The notes: generated from the sequence alone by a model not told the origin. DNA of 64,000 nucleotides from Hydrangea macrophylla (GCA_033977485.1 CM066994.1:10914001-10978000), one strand, 5' to 3'. Shown: positions 47,690 through 59,870, counted from the first letter of the stretch. Made by a program: numbers and translations.

Positions 47690-48060
47690 ACACTGTCCAT
47701 AGAATAATCACATAATTTTGTAACTTTCTAAAAATTAATAAAGTTGCAGTACTGTTTCAACCAATAAAAAAAAATATTTGCTCGCGAGCGCCCCCGAACC
47801 CCATGTTAGTGTGCCAGATTAAATCCTGATTCCGTCCCTAGCCAAAGGCATTCTCCATTTTGGAATTTTTTGCAGTGGCCATTGAACGGCATTCATTGTT
47901 CCACCTTTCTAATATGGCATAACACCCCATTTTGTATATAACAAAATCTGCCAATAATTTTTATAACTTTCTAAAATTTAAAAAGCTGTAGTACTGTTTG
48001 AACCAAAAAACATTTTGCTGGCAAGTGCTACCCCGAACCCATGTTAGTGTGCCTTTGCAT
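47690..48060 (+). repeat. Imperfect direct duplication, unit about 240 bases
   Basis: Sequence at 47707-47813 (TTTTGTAACTTTCTAAAAAT ... TGCAGTACTGTTTCAACCAA ... CGAACCCCATGTTAGTGTGCC) is repeated with changes at 47949-48053. No coding function seen. Confidence 0.75.
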
Positions 48061-48134
48061 GAGTAATGAGTGAACAAAATGATCCTCTACATATGCCATG
48101 GAATATGCAAAACACCCCACACTACAACAAATCT

Positions 48135-49110
48135 GACCTTTAGTGACGAAACTTTTACCCGCGAAATTATTTTCGTCACTAATAGTATACTATTAGTGAT
48201 GAAATCAACGTTCGTCAGCAAAAGTGTTTATCTTTTTCGACGAAACCAATTTTTGAGGGTAAAAGTCAAACAATTACCGACGAAAATTTATTTCGTCACT
48301 AAAGTTCGTCGCTAATAGTTGGCGGGAAATTTCCCCCGCCAAAAATTTGGTGGGAAAATTTTAGGCGACGAAACGTTATCAATTGGTGACGAAATATTTT
48401 TGTCGGTAATTGTTTTACTTTTAGTGACGAAATATTTCGTCGGGAATTGTTTAAGCTTTCGTGACGAAACACTTTTGTCGGGAATTGTTACAATTGGTGA
48501 CAAAATTGTTTCGTCGGTAATTGTTTTACTTTTAGGGACGAAATATTTCGTCGGGAATTGTTTACCTTTTCGTGACGAAAAACTTTCGTTGGGAAATACA
48601 ATTGGTGACGAAATTTTTTCGTCGGTAATTCTTTTACTTTTAGTGACGAAATATTTCGTCGGGAATTGTTTAACCTTTCGTGACGAAAAACTTTCATCAG
48701 TAATTGTTACAATTCCCGACAAAATTGTTTCGTCACTAACTGTTTTACGTTTAGTGACGAAATATTTCGTCGGAAATTGTTTAAGTTTTCATGACGAAAA
48801 ACTTTCGTCGGGAATTAATACAATTGGTGACGAAATTGTTTCGTTGGTAATTGTTTTACTTTTAGTGACGAAATATTTCGTCGGGAATTGTTTAAGCTTT
48901 CGTGACAAAAAACGTTTGTCGGGAATTATTACAATTGGTGATGAAATTGTTTCGTCGGTAATTCTTTTACTTTTAGTGACGAAATATTTTGTCGGGAATA
49001 GTTTAACCTTTCGTGACGAAAAACTTTCGTCAGTAATTGTTACAATTGGTGACGAAATTGTTTCGTCGCTAATTTTTTTACGTTTAGTGACGAAATATTT
49101 CGTCGCTAAT
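48135..49110. repeat. Left subterminal array of CACTA-2
   Basis: More than 20 copies of TTTAGTGACGAAATATTTCGTCGG-type sequence (core palindrome ACGAAATATTTCGT), alternating with GTGACGAAA-ACTTTCGTCGG. A higher-order unit of about 120 bases repeats four to five times. Such subterminal motifs are the presumed binding sites of the TnpA product. It is low in stop codons, so it creates long spurious reading frames on both strands. Confidence 0.92.
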
Positions 49111-49135
49111 TGTTTTACCACTTAGACCTTCCAAG

Positions 49136-52100
49136 GACGTTCAAGATCACCTGATAATTAAAGGGATGATGGGGGGTTACACGGAATGGATACATCATGG
49201 GGAAGTACTTCAAACTATACACGATGACATTGACGATGAAGAGAATGAGTTTGAGTATGGAACAGAAGACAATGATGAGGATGAAGGGGATGAGGTGGTT
49301 GAAGCTATACAGGATGTAAGACGGGCTGCTTTCGTTGAGAGTTCTACAATAGATGACTTCAATAGTCACTTTTCCGAATCTGTGCATGATGATGATGGAG
49401 ACAAATTTGATAAGCTTTTGAGAGAAGCGCAGAGTGAACTTTATCCAGGATGTACGAAGTATTCGAAATTGTCATTTGTTGTGAAGTTGTTTCATTTGAA
49501 GGTAATGAATCATTGGAGCAACAAATCGTTTAACTCGTTGATTGACTTATTGAAGGATGCTTTTCCAAAAGGTGAAACGCTTCCTAAGTCACACTACGAG
49601 GTCAAAACGATGTTGCGGGATCTTGGATTGGGTTATGTTTCGATTCATGCATGTAAACAAGATTGTGCACTATTTTGGAATGAGAATGCAGATTTGGAGG
49701 AGTGTCCGGTATGTCACGAGTCCCGTTGGAAAATTAATGATGGAAAGGGCAAGAAGATACCTCACAAGGTTCTACGTCACTTTCCGTTGAAGCCGAGACT
49801 CCAAAGGTTGTTTATGTCAAAAAAAATGGCTGAAGATATGCGGTGGCATAAAGAAAAACGTGTCGATGATGACAACGTATTGAGACATCCAGCCGACTCA
49901 AAAGCTTGGAAAGAGTTTGACAAGGCCTACCCACAATTCTCAGAAGATCCTCGTAGTGTCAGGCTTGGTCTAGCAAGTGACGGTTTCAACCCATTTGGTA
50001 ATATGTCCAGCTCCTACAGTATGTGGCATGTGATACTTATGCCATACAATCTACCACCTTGGAAATGTATGAAGGAACCATTTTTTATGATGTCCTTGCT
50101 TATACCTGGACCAACTGCACCTGGGAAGGACATTGATGTGTATCTACAACCGCTGATTAATGAATTAAAAGAGTTGTGGGAGAATGGTGCACGAACATAT
50201 GATGCATATGCTGAAGAGAGTTTTCAGTTACGTGCTGCAGTTATGTGGACTATAAATGACTTTTCTGCATATGCTAATTTGTCTGGCTGGAGTACTAAAG
50301 GATACAAGGCATGCCCTACTTGCAATGAGGATATATTTTCAAGGAAGTTGAGAGGTAAGATAGGTTATACGGGGCACCGTCGATTTTTGCCTCAGAATCA
50401 TAGTTGGCGAAGGAGCAGAAAGTTTGATGGTAAGACAGAACATGGGTCAAAACCCAAGGAGCGCTCTGGGGAAGAAATCCTACAACAGCTACGTCGTGTT
50501 CAAGATGTCAACCCTGGGAAGCATCCGATTATTGGTAAGAAGAGAAATCGAAGACCCGAGGAGTTGAATTGGACGAAAAAGAGCATTTTCTTTGAATTGT
50601 CGTATTGGCACAAGCATTTACTACGCCATAATCTTGATGTGATGCACATTGAGAAGAATATTTGTGAGAGTGTGTTGGGAACGTTGTTGAACATAGATGG
50701 TAAATCGAAAGACACGCTTAAAGCGAGACTATACTTGGTTGACATGGGCATAAGGGCGGAATTACATCCAGAACATAAGGGAGATTCATATGCTGTACCT
50801 CCCGCATGTTATACACTTTCCCCTAATGAGAGGCGAGATATTGCTGAATTTCTTAAGTCTGTAAAATTTCCATATGGTTATGTATCCAACATTGCTCGTT
50901 GCGTGAGCGATAAGGATCATAAGGTGTCAGGGATGAAAAGTCACGATTGTCACGTTCTACTACAATGACTTTTACCTGTTGCGATCCGAAAATGTTTACC
51001 AAAGGACGTGTATACCGCGCTAGTTGAGCTAAGCTTTTTCTTCAAAGAACTATGTTGTAAGACTTTGAAGTTACAAGTGCTCGAGAAACTTGAGAACGAT
51101 ATTGCAAAAATATTGTGCAAGCTAGAAGCAATCTTCCCACCTGCATTCTTTGATGTCATGGTCCACTTAGCCATTCACCTTCCACCTGAGGCAATACTTG
51201 CAGGACCAGTGCAGTACCGTTGGATGTATGCAATTGAAAGGTGAAAGTAGTTATACAAATTGATTGGTTCATGTATATGCTTATTTAAAAACTCATATCG
51301 TTACTTGCAAATTGTCCATATATTTGTAGGTACTTGTGTACCCTTAAGGGTTATGTCACCAATAAAGCTCGTCCCGAAGGATCAATCGCAGAGGCCTATA
51401 TTGTGAATGAGTGTCTAACATTTGTATCCATGTATCTCCGTGGAATTGAGACCAAGTATAACAAAAATGAACGTAATTATGATGGAGGAAATGGTGACGA
51501 AGATAGCAAATTGTCAGTTTTCACACCGAAAGTACGTCCTTTTGGAGCAGGACACTATTTTGAGATGGCAGAGCATGATTATGATACTTTACATAGATAC
51601 GTGCTAAATAATTGTGACAGTTTGGACAAGTACATCGAGTAAGCACTATACATATATCATTTAAAAAATCGATATCTACGAAGTGAGAACATTATTGTTG
51701 CATAATTTAATTATTGTTGATTGTGTATCCAGTGAGCATAAGACATACTTGATGACTCAAAGTCAACAAAACTTAGAAGAGAGGCACCTACAGGAATTTG
51801 CTAGTTGGTTTAAAAAATATGTAAGATTTGATATGATTTGAATTGAATTGAATTTGATTAACATACCCAAATATATGACTATATCTACATTTTTTTAATA
51901 GATAAAACAGTTGCGCCACGAAGGATCAAATGAAGCTAGTGATCAATTATATGCCTTAGCTTTGGGTCCAGACTTTAGGGCCCGATCATATAGTGCCTGC
52001 ATAGTTAATGGAGTTAGATTCCATACACGAGATCGTGACAGTCGACGTAAGAGTCAAAATAGTGGCTTAGTTGTAGAGGGGGAACATGAGGACCAATTAA

Positions 52101-52714
52101 TCAACTTCTATGGTGTTCTTAAAGAAGTCCTTGTACTGGATTATCCAATGGACAATCAGGTTGTACTGTTACGATGTGATTGGTTCGACGTTGATGATAA
52201 GAAAAAGGGGATACAAAAAGATGATTACTTTACAAGCTTAAATGTAAGTAAAAGGTGGTACGAGAATGATCCATTTGTGCTAGCGATCCAAGCGAAGCAA
52301 GTTTTCTACCTAAATGACCCGAAGTTGGGTACAAATTGGCAAATTGTTCAGGAGATTCATCATAGGCATGTGTATGATGTTCCAGAGGTAGTAACTGCAG
52401 AAATGGATGCTGATGATGTAAACGTGGTCACTGAAGAGGTGTACCAAGAAAATGAGTCATCGAACTTTGTCCATGTTCATGAGAATGAAGTTGGGGCATT
52501 AAATAGGAAAGATATTCCTCCTGAAATGGTTGATGCTAGGATTGTGCAAACAAGTAAGCGAGGAAATACTACAGATGACTTCATATGTGATGATGACGAA
52601 GGGGTCGAAGAAGAGGATGAAGAGGATGAAACCTTGATTGAGTATATGGATGAGTCCGATAATCATGTGTGTACTGATGATGATGATGATGATGACAATG
52701 AAATTAATATGTGA
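49136..52714 (+). pseudogene. CACTA transposase (TnpD type), truncated and interrupted
   Basis: Exons: about 49136-51240, 51330-51638, 51733-51820, 51902-52714, joined by GT/AG introns that keep the frame. From the ATG at 49166 this is 1095 codons including the stop. Order: the tail of the transposase-associated N-terminal domain (DVQDHLIIKGMMGGYTEWIH, then HGE), an acidic stretch, the transposase core (ASDGFNPFGNMSSSYSMWHV; IPGPTAPGKDIDVYLQPL; SAYANLSGWSTKGYKACPTC; LDVMHIEKNICESVLGTLLN), then DUF4218-like (LAIHLPPEAILAGPVQYRWM) and DUF4216-like (CDWFDVDDKKKGIQ) regions and an acidic tail. A TGA at 50966-50968, where arginine CGA is expected, breaks exon 1. The first about 50 residues, including the zinc-binding part, are missing. 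Confidence 0.92.
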
Positions 52715-53105
52715 GGTAATTTTATAGTTAAAAGATAATGTATTTTATAAATATTCAAACTTTGTTTCTTTTATTTTTATTTTATTGACATTGATGTATA
52801 TATTTTTGTGTTGCAGATTTAAAAGCATTCGGAGCATATGACTGAAATATACGACTTGTTTTAATCTAAATTTTTTGAAATTTTATTTGCTTTGGATTTT
52901 GGATGTAGGAAGATATATATTTTTTTTTGGTTTGTGGATTAAGTATGTGACTTTATTAATGTATGAACATTTGATTGGTTTCTACACATGTTTACTATGG
53001 CGTCTTTTGTCATATTGGAAATGTGAAGTGATTTATTCAATTTCTATGCATGATGTTATTTATTTAGTCCTATTATGTGTATCCACATTTGCCACAGGTT
53101 TAACT

Positions 53106-54764
53106 ATGGCACCCGGAAAGCGGCGCTCGTCTAAATCATTGCCACCGGTAGTTGATGATCAGAGTAGATGTTGTGTAGGTGGGCCATCAGAGTTATCTTC
53201 ACCCCATGATGCCTCTGTCCACCATCACTCGGCAGCAGGCGAGACGAGTATACCATCAGAGCCTTCTACTTCGCATACACCGTCATCTGTTGGTAATGTT
53301 TATCATGTTATATATTTTGTTTTTAGTAATAATATAATGTCTAATACATACGCATTTGCTTTACAGTTATGCGGATTACATAAGAGTGATTATGTCTCTC
53401 TATTTGTTTATTATAGGTTCTACCGTGAGTGGTCGTGGGCCCACTAGAGGTAAGGGGCTCGATAAGCTGATACGAAGTCAAGGCCGAAAGTTAACAGTTG
53501 ACATAGACCCTATTTTGGGTAGACCAACCGATGAAGTTCAGTCTGCCAAGCTCTCTAATGAGATTGGTGTTCTTACGAGGGAGAACATTGCAAAGAAATA
53601 CAATAAATGGAGTGAAGTGCCTGAAACAGATAAAGAGGAGTTATTCACCTGCTTGAAAGTATATTAAATAGTGTTTGTTATTAAAACTTTACATATAGAT
53701 ATTTGACAATAATATGCTTTTTTTATTTTTTAAATTTTACATGTTTGAATTTTTTTTTTAACTTGCAGATGAGGATTGATGTGGATACATCTACACCTCA
53801 TGCTAAGCGAACTTGCACTGAGCTCGCAATGGCACGCAGGAGGGGCAGCAACTACGAGTTGCACAAGTTATTTCAGAAGTACAGCTCAGTGGATGAGGCA
53901 CGTGCCCATTGCCCCATTGAGTTGAGTCAGCCTGATTGGGATAAAAAATGCGACTATTTCTCGTCAGAAGCCTTTAAGGTACAATTAAAAGTTTAATCTT
54001 AAGATTTGAGAACGACATTTATATTTGTTCATTTACTTCAAATTATTTACTCTTGAAGAAACGGTCTGAGACAAATAAGAAGAATAGAGCTAGCCAGACT
54101 GTCACTCATTGTATGGGATCATGATCGTTTGTTGCAGCCAAAGCAAAAGAGGTAAATATTGTTTATACAAGTCTTCAAATTAATAATATTTCTTTACGAT
54201 TCTAAAAGTCATTTTTTTCAATTGTAGGAAAAGACCCGCGGGAGGCCTCTTGGCCGTTGTGAATGGTGGAAATGATCACGTCACACGGAAGCCAATGGTT
54301 GGTGTTGTGACCAGGCTAGGGTGATACATGTAAGTTACTAGTTATATCTTATTAAAGTTGGTCAAAAGTAGTAATGACTACTCACAATGAGTGCTTATAA
54401 GTTTCCACATGCTTTGTAGGAGGAAATGGAGGAGAGGTTGAACTAGCCTGTATCTGAGGGAGGGACCCGCCCAACACAGGATGAGGTTGCTGATTGTGTG
54501 TTGGGAAAGAAGCCAGGTTATGTTAAAGGTCTTGGTCATGGGCCTAGGCCAACGTCGTGCTCATCTCAGACAGTATCTACCGAACCCGATGCAGAGGTTA
54601 TTTCCTTGCGTGGTATTGTTGAAAGCCAGCAAGATATGATAAGTCGGATGGCACAAGAACAAGCGCAAATGAAACAATTGCTAGACCAACTGATAAGGCA
54701 GAATCCGCAACCATCTCCCGCTTCTACATGGTTCGTTAATTTTAAGTTTAAAAAGTTACTCTAA
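53106..54764 (+). pseudogene. CACTA accessory gene (TnpA / Transposase_24 type)
   Basis: Exons can be traced at 53106-53292, 53417-53658, 53769-53978 and 54059-54151, and further pieces from 54228 to about 54764, with in-frame GT/AG joints in the first four. The product starts MAPGKRRSSKSLPP, has a Ser/His-rich region, then GRGPTRGKGLDKLIRSQGRK, and the plant Transposase_24-type block (CTELAMARRRGSNYELHKLF; CDYFSSEAFK). It ends in a coiled-coil-like QDMISRMAQEQAQMKQLLDQ. TGA at 54122-54124 and stops near 54270-54290 and 54450 disable it. In En/Spm the homologous protein binds subterminal repeats. Confidence 0.85.
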
Positions 54765-55164
54765 ACTCTTTTGAAACCTTAGCTATTTCATTAAAGGACA
54801 TAAAAAAACAATGTTCCAAATTTAGGTTTTTTTTATTTTTATTTTTTGACATTGACGTTTAAAATTTTATATTGCAGATTTACGGGCATCTCGAGGACTG
54901 AATTCAACTCCGTATTTTGATCTTTTTGGACTGAAGTAATATTTGTATTACGGGATTGACGTTTGATTTTTCGTTTTGAATTTGTATTTTGGATTTTCAA
55001 TATACTATTTTGTTATGTTGGATTGAGTAGATGATTTTAGTAATGAATGAACATTTGATTATTTAATATGAATGCTGTGGATGTTATGAATATTTTTAGA
55101 TTATTCAATTAGCAGGTGAAAAAAAAAAAAAAAAAACTAGACTGAAAATGCAATATATTTTCAA

Positions 55165-55915
55165 AAAGAGCATGCTTTTTTAGTGATGAAATTTTTGTCA
55201 CTAATTGTTCATATTTCGTCACTAATGGTTCACATATCATTTTTCTTCTAACATTTAGTGACGAAATATTTTGTCACTAATAGTGAACTTTTACCTGCGA
55301 AATTATTTCGTCGATAATAATATACTATTAGTGACGAAATATTTCGTCGGTAATAGTTATCTTTTAACTACGAAAAGAATTCGTAGATAAATAATCACAT
55401 TTAGTGACGAAATAATTCGTCAGTAATAGTTATTCTTTATTGACAAATGTATTTCGTCGAAAATTAGTCACTTTTAGCGACGAAATGTTTCGTCACTAAT
55501 AGAATACCTTTAGCGACGAACTAATTCGTCATTAATAGTTCTATTTCCCGACGAAAGTTCGTCACTAAAAGTAGGTGACCTTTCTTGACGAAATATATTT
55601 CGTCGGAAAATATTCTTTTTGTTGATGAAATATTTCGTCACTAAATAGAACTTTTAGTGACGAAAGTTCGTAGCTAAAAGTATGTGATCTTTAGTGACGA
55701 AACTATGTTTCGTCACTAAAGGGTACTTTTAGCGACGAAATATTTCGTCACTAAAGAGTACTTTTAGCGACGAAATTATTTTTCGTCACTAAAACCTTTC
55801 TCGTCGAGGAATTAGTGACGAACGTGTGACGAAATTTTTTTCGTCGGTAAAGACCTTTAGTGACGAAAATTGGACTTTTAGTGACGAAATTTTTCGTCAC
55901 TAAAAGTCATATTTC
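55165..55915. repeat. Right subterminal array of CACTA-2
   Basis: About 25 copies of TTTAGTGACGAAATATTTCGTCAC and variants in both orientations, shorter in period than on the left and lacking the 120-base higher-order unit. Confidence 0.9.
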
Positions 55916-56203
55916 TTGTAGTGCCACCACCCAAAGAAGGTATTCAAATGGAAACAATATCCATAAATCAACAAAAAATCACCACCTAAAAAAGAACAAT
56001 TAGTCCAAGTAAAAATATTCATTTCTAAATTTCCCAACAAAACTTTCAATATTCTTAAACCATGTAGTGTAGCACTTGAAACTCAAAAATCCGTGATCAA
56101 AAAAAAAAAAAGAAACTCAAAAATCCAAAAAAAACATAATTAAAACCAAAAAGAATGTAAGAAAAGAAACCAAATCCAAGAAAACATCCTCAGGAAAATC
56201 TAT

Positions 56204-58213
56204 CTACGCCATATAATCGCCTTTGGCAGCAGCAGCAGCCGCCTTTACACGCTGCCGACCTGTTTGCCTGGCGGCAATTAGACCAACCTTTCCTCCAGGT
56301 GACTTATAACGGCTGACCGTGCTGCCGTGACCGATATGTTGGTGGTTACCACCACCGTGGGGATGCTCCACGGGATTCATAGCCACACCACGAACCTTCG
56401 GCCAAGAGTTACGCTTGACCCTGAACTTGTGATACGCGTTTCCAGCCTTGAGCATGGGCTTCTCGGTACGTCCTCCTCCAGCAACTTGGCCTATCATGGC
56501 ACGACACCCGCTGGCTACAATCTTCTTTGCCCCTGATGGGAGCTTAATTCTGTCAATGGCACAAGAATTTCAGACATTAATCATTGAACGGTCCATTAAT
56601 TAGAAACCACTATAAACATAGATGGCTACTCTATTTATTAATTTACACCAAAAAAAGTTCCCCATTCAGGTGACCAAAAGAAAAGGAAAAAAGATTAAGA
56701 GGTAACAAATTAAATTAGAAAACACTACATTCACTGCAAGAAAATGCTCAACCAACAAGAAAAACAATCACAACCAAAAAGGGCATGCATAAATTCTAAA
56801 CCTAGCTCCCTCATGCAATTTTAGTCAAAAGTTCCAAGGAATTTGTGTGAGTTTGCACAAATACCTGGAAGTTCACGCTGTTTTCAGGAAATTTTTTTTT
56901 TTTGAGTGGTAAATGACTTGGAAATTTAATTAGCCTAGCTATAAGCTTTATGCCTCTTCTGGGTATCATTGAATTAATGCCAATTTTTTTATTTTATCAC
57001 AATTGTAACAACATAATCTTCCTGGACTGTGAAATGAAATAGTATAGAGCAGAAAATTCCCAAATGGTGACCGACTCAATACACATATTGATGTTCTTCA
57101 TTTACATTTGAAGGTATGCAAATTTGTGTTTCAATATTTTTCAATGTAATCAAAGCTAAGAGAACAAGAGTTATATATAAAGCATGTGATTGAAGTCACC
57201 TAATTCCAAGATCCACCAAATGATATGAGTGAATTCTCAACGCTCAAAGCACTCTAAAGCACTAAAATCATAACCAATTCAGGACACAAATATAAACTAC
57301 AAGGTCAGATCAATTAAATCAATATTTACATAAGGTCAAATCCTACAAAACAAATGGACAAATCAGACTAGCCAAAACATAGCAACACCTACAAAATAAA
57401 TATAAATTGAAACAAACAGAGAAAACCAGAGGTTACAAGCTTATGAGTGCTTAAATTATAGAAGTAGATTGTAAAGATCTAAACTTTCTGAACATGATAA
57501 ACTGTTGTTCGGTTATGGGTCTACACTCCGGCAGGGACAGATATGTATAGGGGCAAGCCCCCGGCCCCCTATTGTTTTGAAGAATTTTTGGTATACCCTA
57601 AAATATTACACTTAAAGCCTCCCTTAAAATATCAGAACGCCCCATATTTTATGAGTATTTGAGATATTTGTCTTAATATTGAACACTAATTACAATCAAA
57701 TTCATCTTATATTGTGAGTCAAGCTATAGATTTTAAATAGAGAGCAGTTGAACTACTAATACAGATGCAATTGTTATCCAACTCATCCCAAATATTCTTT
57801 CTTCTTTTTTTCTTTTTTCTTTTTTTTTTTTTTTGGCTAAACAAACGCTCATTTTGAATATTCGGTCGTACGTAGTGCTTATGTGGTGCTATTTCCAAAC
57901 GGCTCTCTGTGTGCTGTTTGGTCCCCACATGGCACTACGTTGTTTCCTTTACAATAGCCATTCTTTGGCATATAACAAACTTAAGTTTCGTTATACGAAA
58001 TTGTTATGTACTCTATAAGGTTGTGCACATTAAATCCTTTAGTTGCCCTAATTATCCTAGGGCTTTAACACCACTATGGTCCTTTAACTCGTTAATTTCT
58101 CTTTAAAACGATTATGGATGCTCTTACTCATTAATTGCTCCACTATGGATCCTCATCCTCTAACTCGTTTATTTCTCTTTAACACCATTATGGATGCTCT
58201 TACTCGTTAATTG

Positions 58214-58248
<35 letters not shown>

Positions 58249-59373
58249 CATATACACTCTCTCTATATATATACATATACACACACATTTATACACTCTC
58301 TTTCAATGGCTGAGCCATTGATAGACTAGGGGCCTACCGCCTATAGCCTTCCTCAGTTTTTTTTTTTAGAATTTTTGGTTATATGGAAAAAAATTCAATT
58401 TTTTTTTTAATTTTTTTATTATTATTATTTTTTTTACAGTATGTGAATTAGCCCCTCTCAAATTTTGTAAAAATGATTTTATGTACTCTATATTGGCTAA
58501 TTATAGTTCAACCTCCCTTAAATATTTGTCCCATCACATATTCTTATCACTTTTTAATTATTTCAACTCAAAATATTTTACCACAACTCAAGCTTTACAA
58601 ATTAATATAGGTAATCAACTCTTATTATAAAATAAATATTTAAATAATAATAATAAAAGGTGCTATTTCCAGCCCAAATGTATGAACAATAGACTTGACA
58701 ATTCTCGGAACTCTCTCTTTGCCCCACTAACTAAAAATCATGGCCCCATTAATTTTCTTCCTCCAAATTTATACACTGCATGAATTTCTCTCTCTATCAC
58801 ATAACCTCCTTTGTTCGGTTATCTGTTCAATGGGCAAAGAGCCGAACCGAGCAGGTTATTAGTTTTCAAAAATTCCACAATTCACAAAACATAAATACAA
58901 AATAAAAAAATAAAAATAACTCTAGCTTTATACCTTGAAGTTCCATTATCTGAATTATGACTGATCACAATAGCATAATCACCAGAAGCCCTAGCGAGAA
59001 CCCCACGATCACCCACATAATGTTCAACATTACAAACAACGGCCCCCTCGGGTATTGATCTGAGAGGAAGCACATTACCCACACTCAGATTGGCCTTCTT
59101 GCCACAGTACACGTACTGTCCAGTGTACATCCCCTCAGCGGCCACGAACAACTCCTTCTGGTGCTTGAACCGGAACGGGTGTCGGAACGTGACTCGGGCT
59201 AACGGGGCGCCCCGACCCGGATCGTGGATGATCTCGTTGACCACACCTTTAAGGTAGCCATTGCGCTCACCGAAGTCTAGGCTACGGAACCTGGCCGGAC
59301 CCTTGCGGTGGTGGGTGTGGGACTTGAAGACTGAGCCGGCACCCTTTCTCTGAGATCTGATCACACGACCCAT
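56204..59373 (-). CDS. RPL8: 60S ribosomal protein L8 (uL2), two exons
   Basis: Exon 1 is 59373-58934 and exon 2 is 56549-56204, joined through a GT/AG intron within an arginine codon (TSR|IKLPSG). The product is 261 residues, the usual size for plant cytosolic uL2 (258-261). It begins [20 protein letters not shown] and contains [36 protein letters not shown] and the hallmark [18 protein letters not shown], whose histidine loop faces the peptidyl-transferase centre. uL2 is a core protein of the large subunit. Differences from the common plant sequence as I recall it: LPLRSIPEG where PLGSIPEG is usual, and a C-tail with [20 protein letters not shown]. No stop or frameshift is present, so it is probably expressed, though a diverging duplicate is possible. 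Confidence 0.93.
56550..58933 (-). other. Intron of RPL8
   Basis: 2384 bases, donor GGTATAAAG and acceptor TGACAG on the minus strand. It contains transposon-like debris (GGGGCAAGCCCCCGGCCCCC around 57550), T-runs, and (CT)n plus (TA)n microsatellites at 58215-58275. No other gene seen inside. Confidence 0.85.
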
Positions 59374-59414
59374 TTTTTTTTTCCTCTCTCTAACCTGTTA
59401 AAGCTGTCTAGGAA

Positions 59415-59422
59415 TTAGGGTT
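59415..59422 (-). promoter_or_regulatory. Telo-box-like element
   Basis: AACCCTAA on the minus strand, about 45 bases before the RPL8 start codon and downstream of the TATA box. AAACCCTAA-type telo boxes are common near the starts of plant ribosomal-protein genes. Here it lies next to a CT/GA-rich leader. Confidence 0.6.
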
Positions 59423-59452
59423 GGAAAATGAAGGAGGGAGGTGATGAAGTAA

Positions 59453-59461
59453 GGTTTTATA
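59453..59461 (-). promoter_or_regulatory. TATA box of RPL8
   Basis: TATAAAACC on the minus strand, 80-88 bases before the ATG, leaving a leader of about 55 bases. Confidence 0.6.
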
Positions 59462-59537
59462 GGTTGTGGTTGGGTGCCCTAACGTGATAGGCAAGTAAGT
59501 AACACGTGGTTTTTTTTTTTTTTTTTTTGTTAGGACC

Positions 59538-59870
59538 TGTTTGGGAATGTCATCAAACTGGACTAGGGTCAGTTTAAGGTTTTGTTTGGGAAGTTTTAAA
59601 ATCGGACAAGGATCAGTCCATCTCACTTATTTGGGTTTGTTTGGGAAAGTTCTAAAATTGGACAAGGCTCAACCCGTCTCACTTATTTGAGGTTGTTTGA
59701 GGAAGCAAAGATTAAATCGAGTTTGTGATTAATAGGTGAACAAATTATAAAAACCGTAGTAATGGTGAGTGTCAGTGTTTAGCATACGAGTCTCTTTCGA
59801 CTTTAAGGGTTTGTTTTGGGAAAGACTAAAGTTGGACCAGATTCAATGTAGGTCTTACTTTTTATTTGGT
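59538..59870 (-). repeat. Direct repeats upstream of RPL8
   Basis: Four imperfect copies of TGTTTGGGAA ... AAA.TGGAC.AGG.TCA, three of them followed by a CTTACTTnTT- or CTCACTTATT-like end. They start near 59538, 59583, 59638 and 59812. They sit just upstream of the TATA box; whether they affect expression is unknown. Confidence 0.7.

Larger units (their letters stand above)
48120..55923 (+). mobile_element. CACTA (En/Spm) transposon with two decayed genes
   Basis: Termini are CACTACAACAAATCTGACC and its inverted partner ...GGTCATATTTCTTGTAGTG-like (right end TCATATTTCTTGTAGTG). The terminal inverted repeat of about 30 bases has few mismatches, and the 3-bp duplication is CCA (48117-48119 and 55924-55926). 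It contains long subterminal arrays on both sides, a TnpD-type transposase gene and a TnpA-type gene in tandem. Both genes have stops and the transposase is truncated, so this copy cannot move itself. If transposase were supplied from elsewhere its ends look intact. Confidence 0.95.

Noticed and set aside
48319..49125. Long open frames on both strands (up to 268 codons) with repeating LLVTKYFVGNCL-like peptides
   Set aside because: They follow the CACTA subterminal palindromes, which contain few stop codons in any frame; no protein family resemblance.
57833..58106. Short frames in the RPL8 intron
   Set aside because: Intronic, no family resemblance, mixed with microsatellites.
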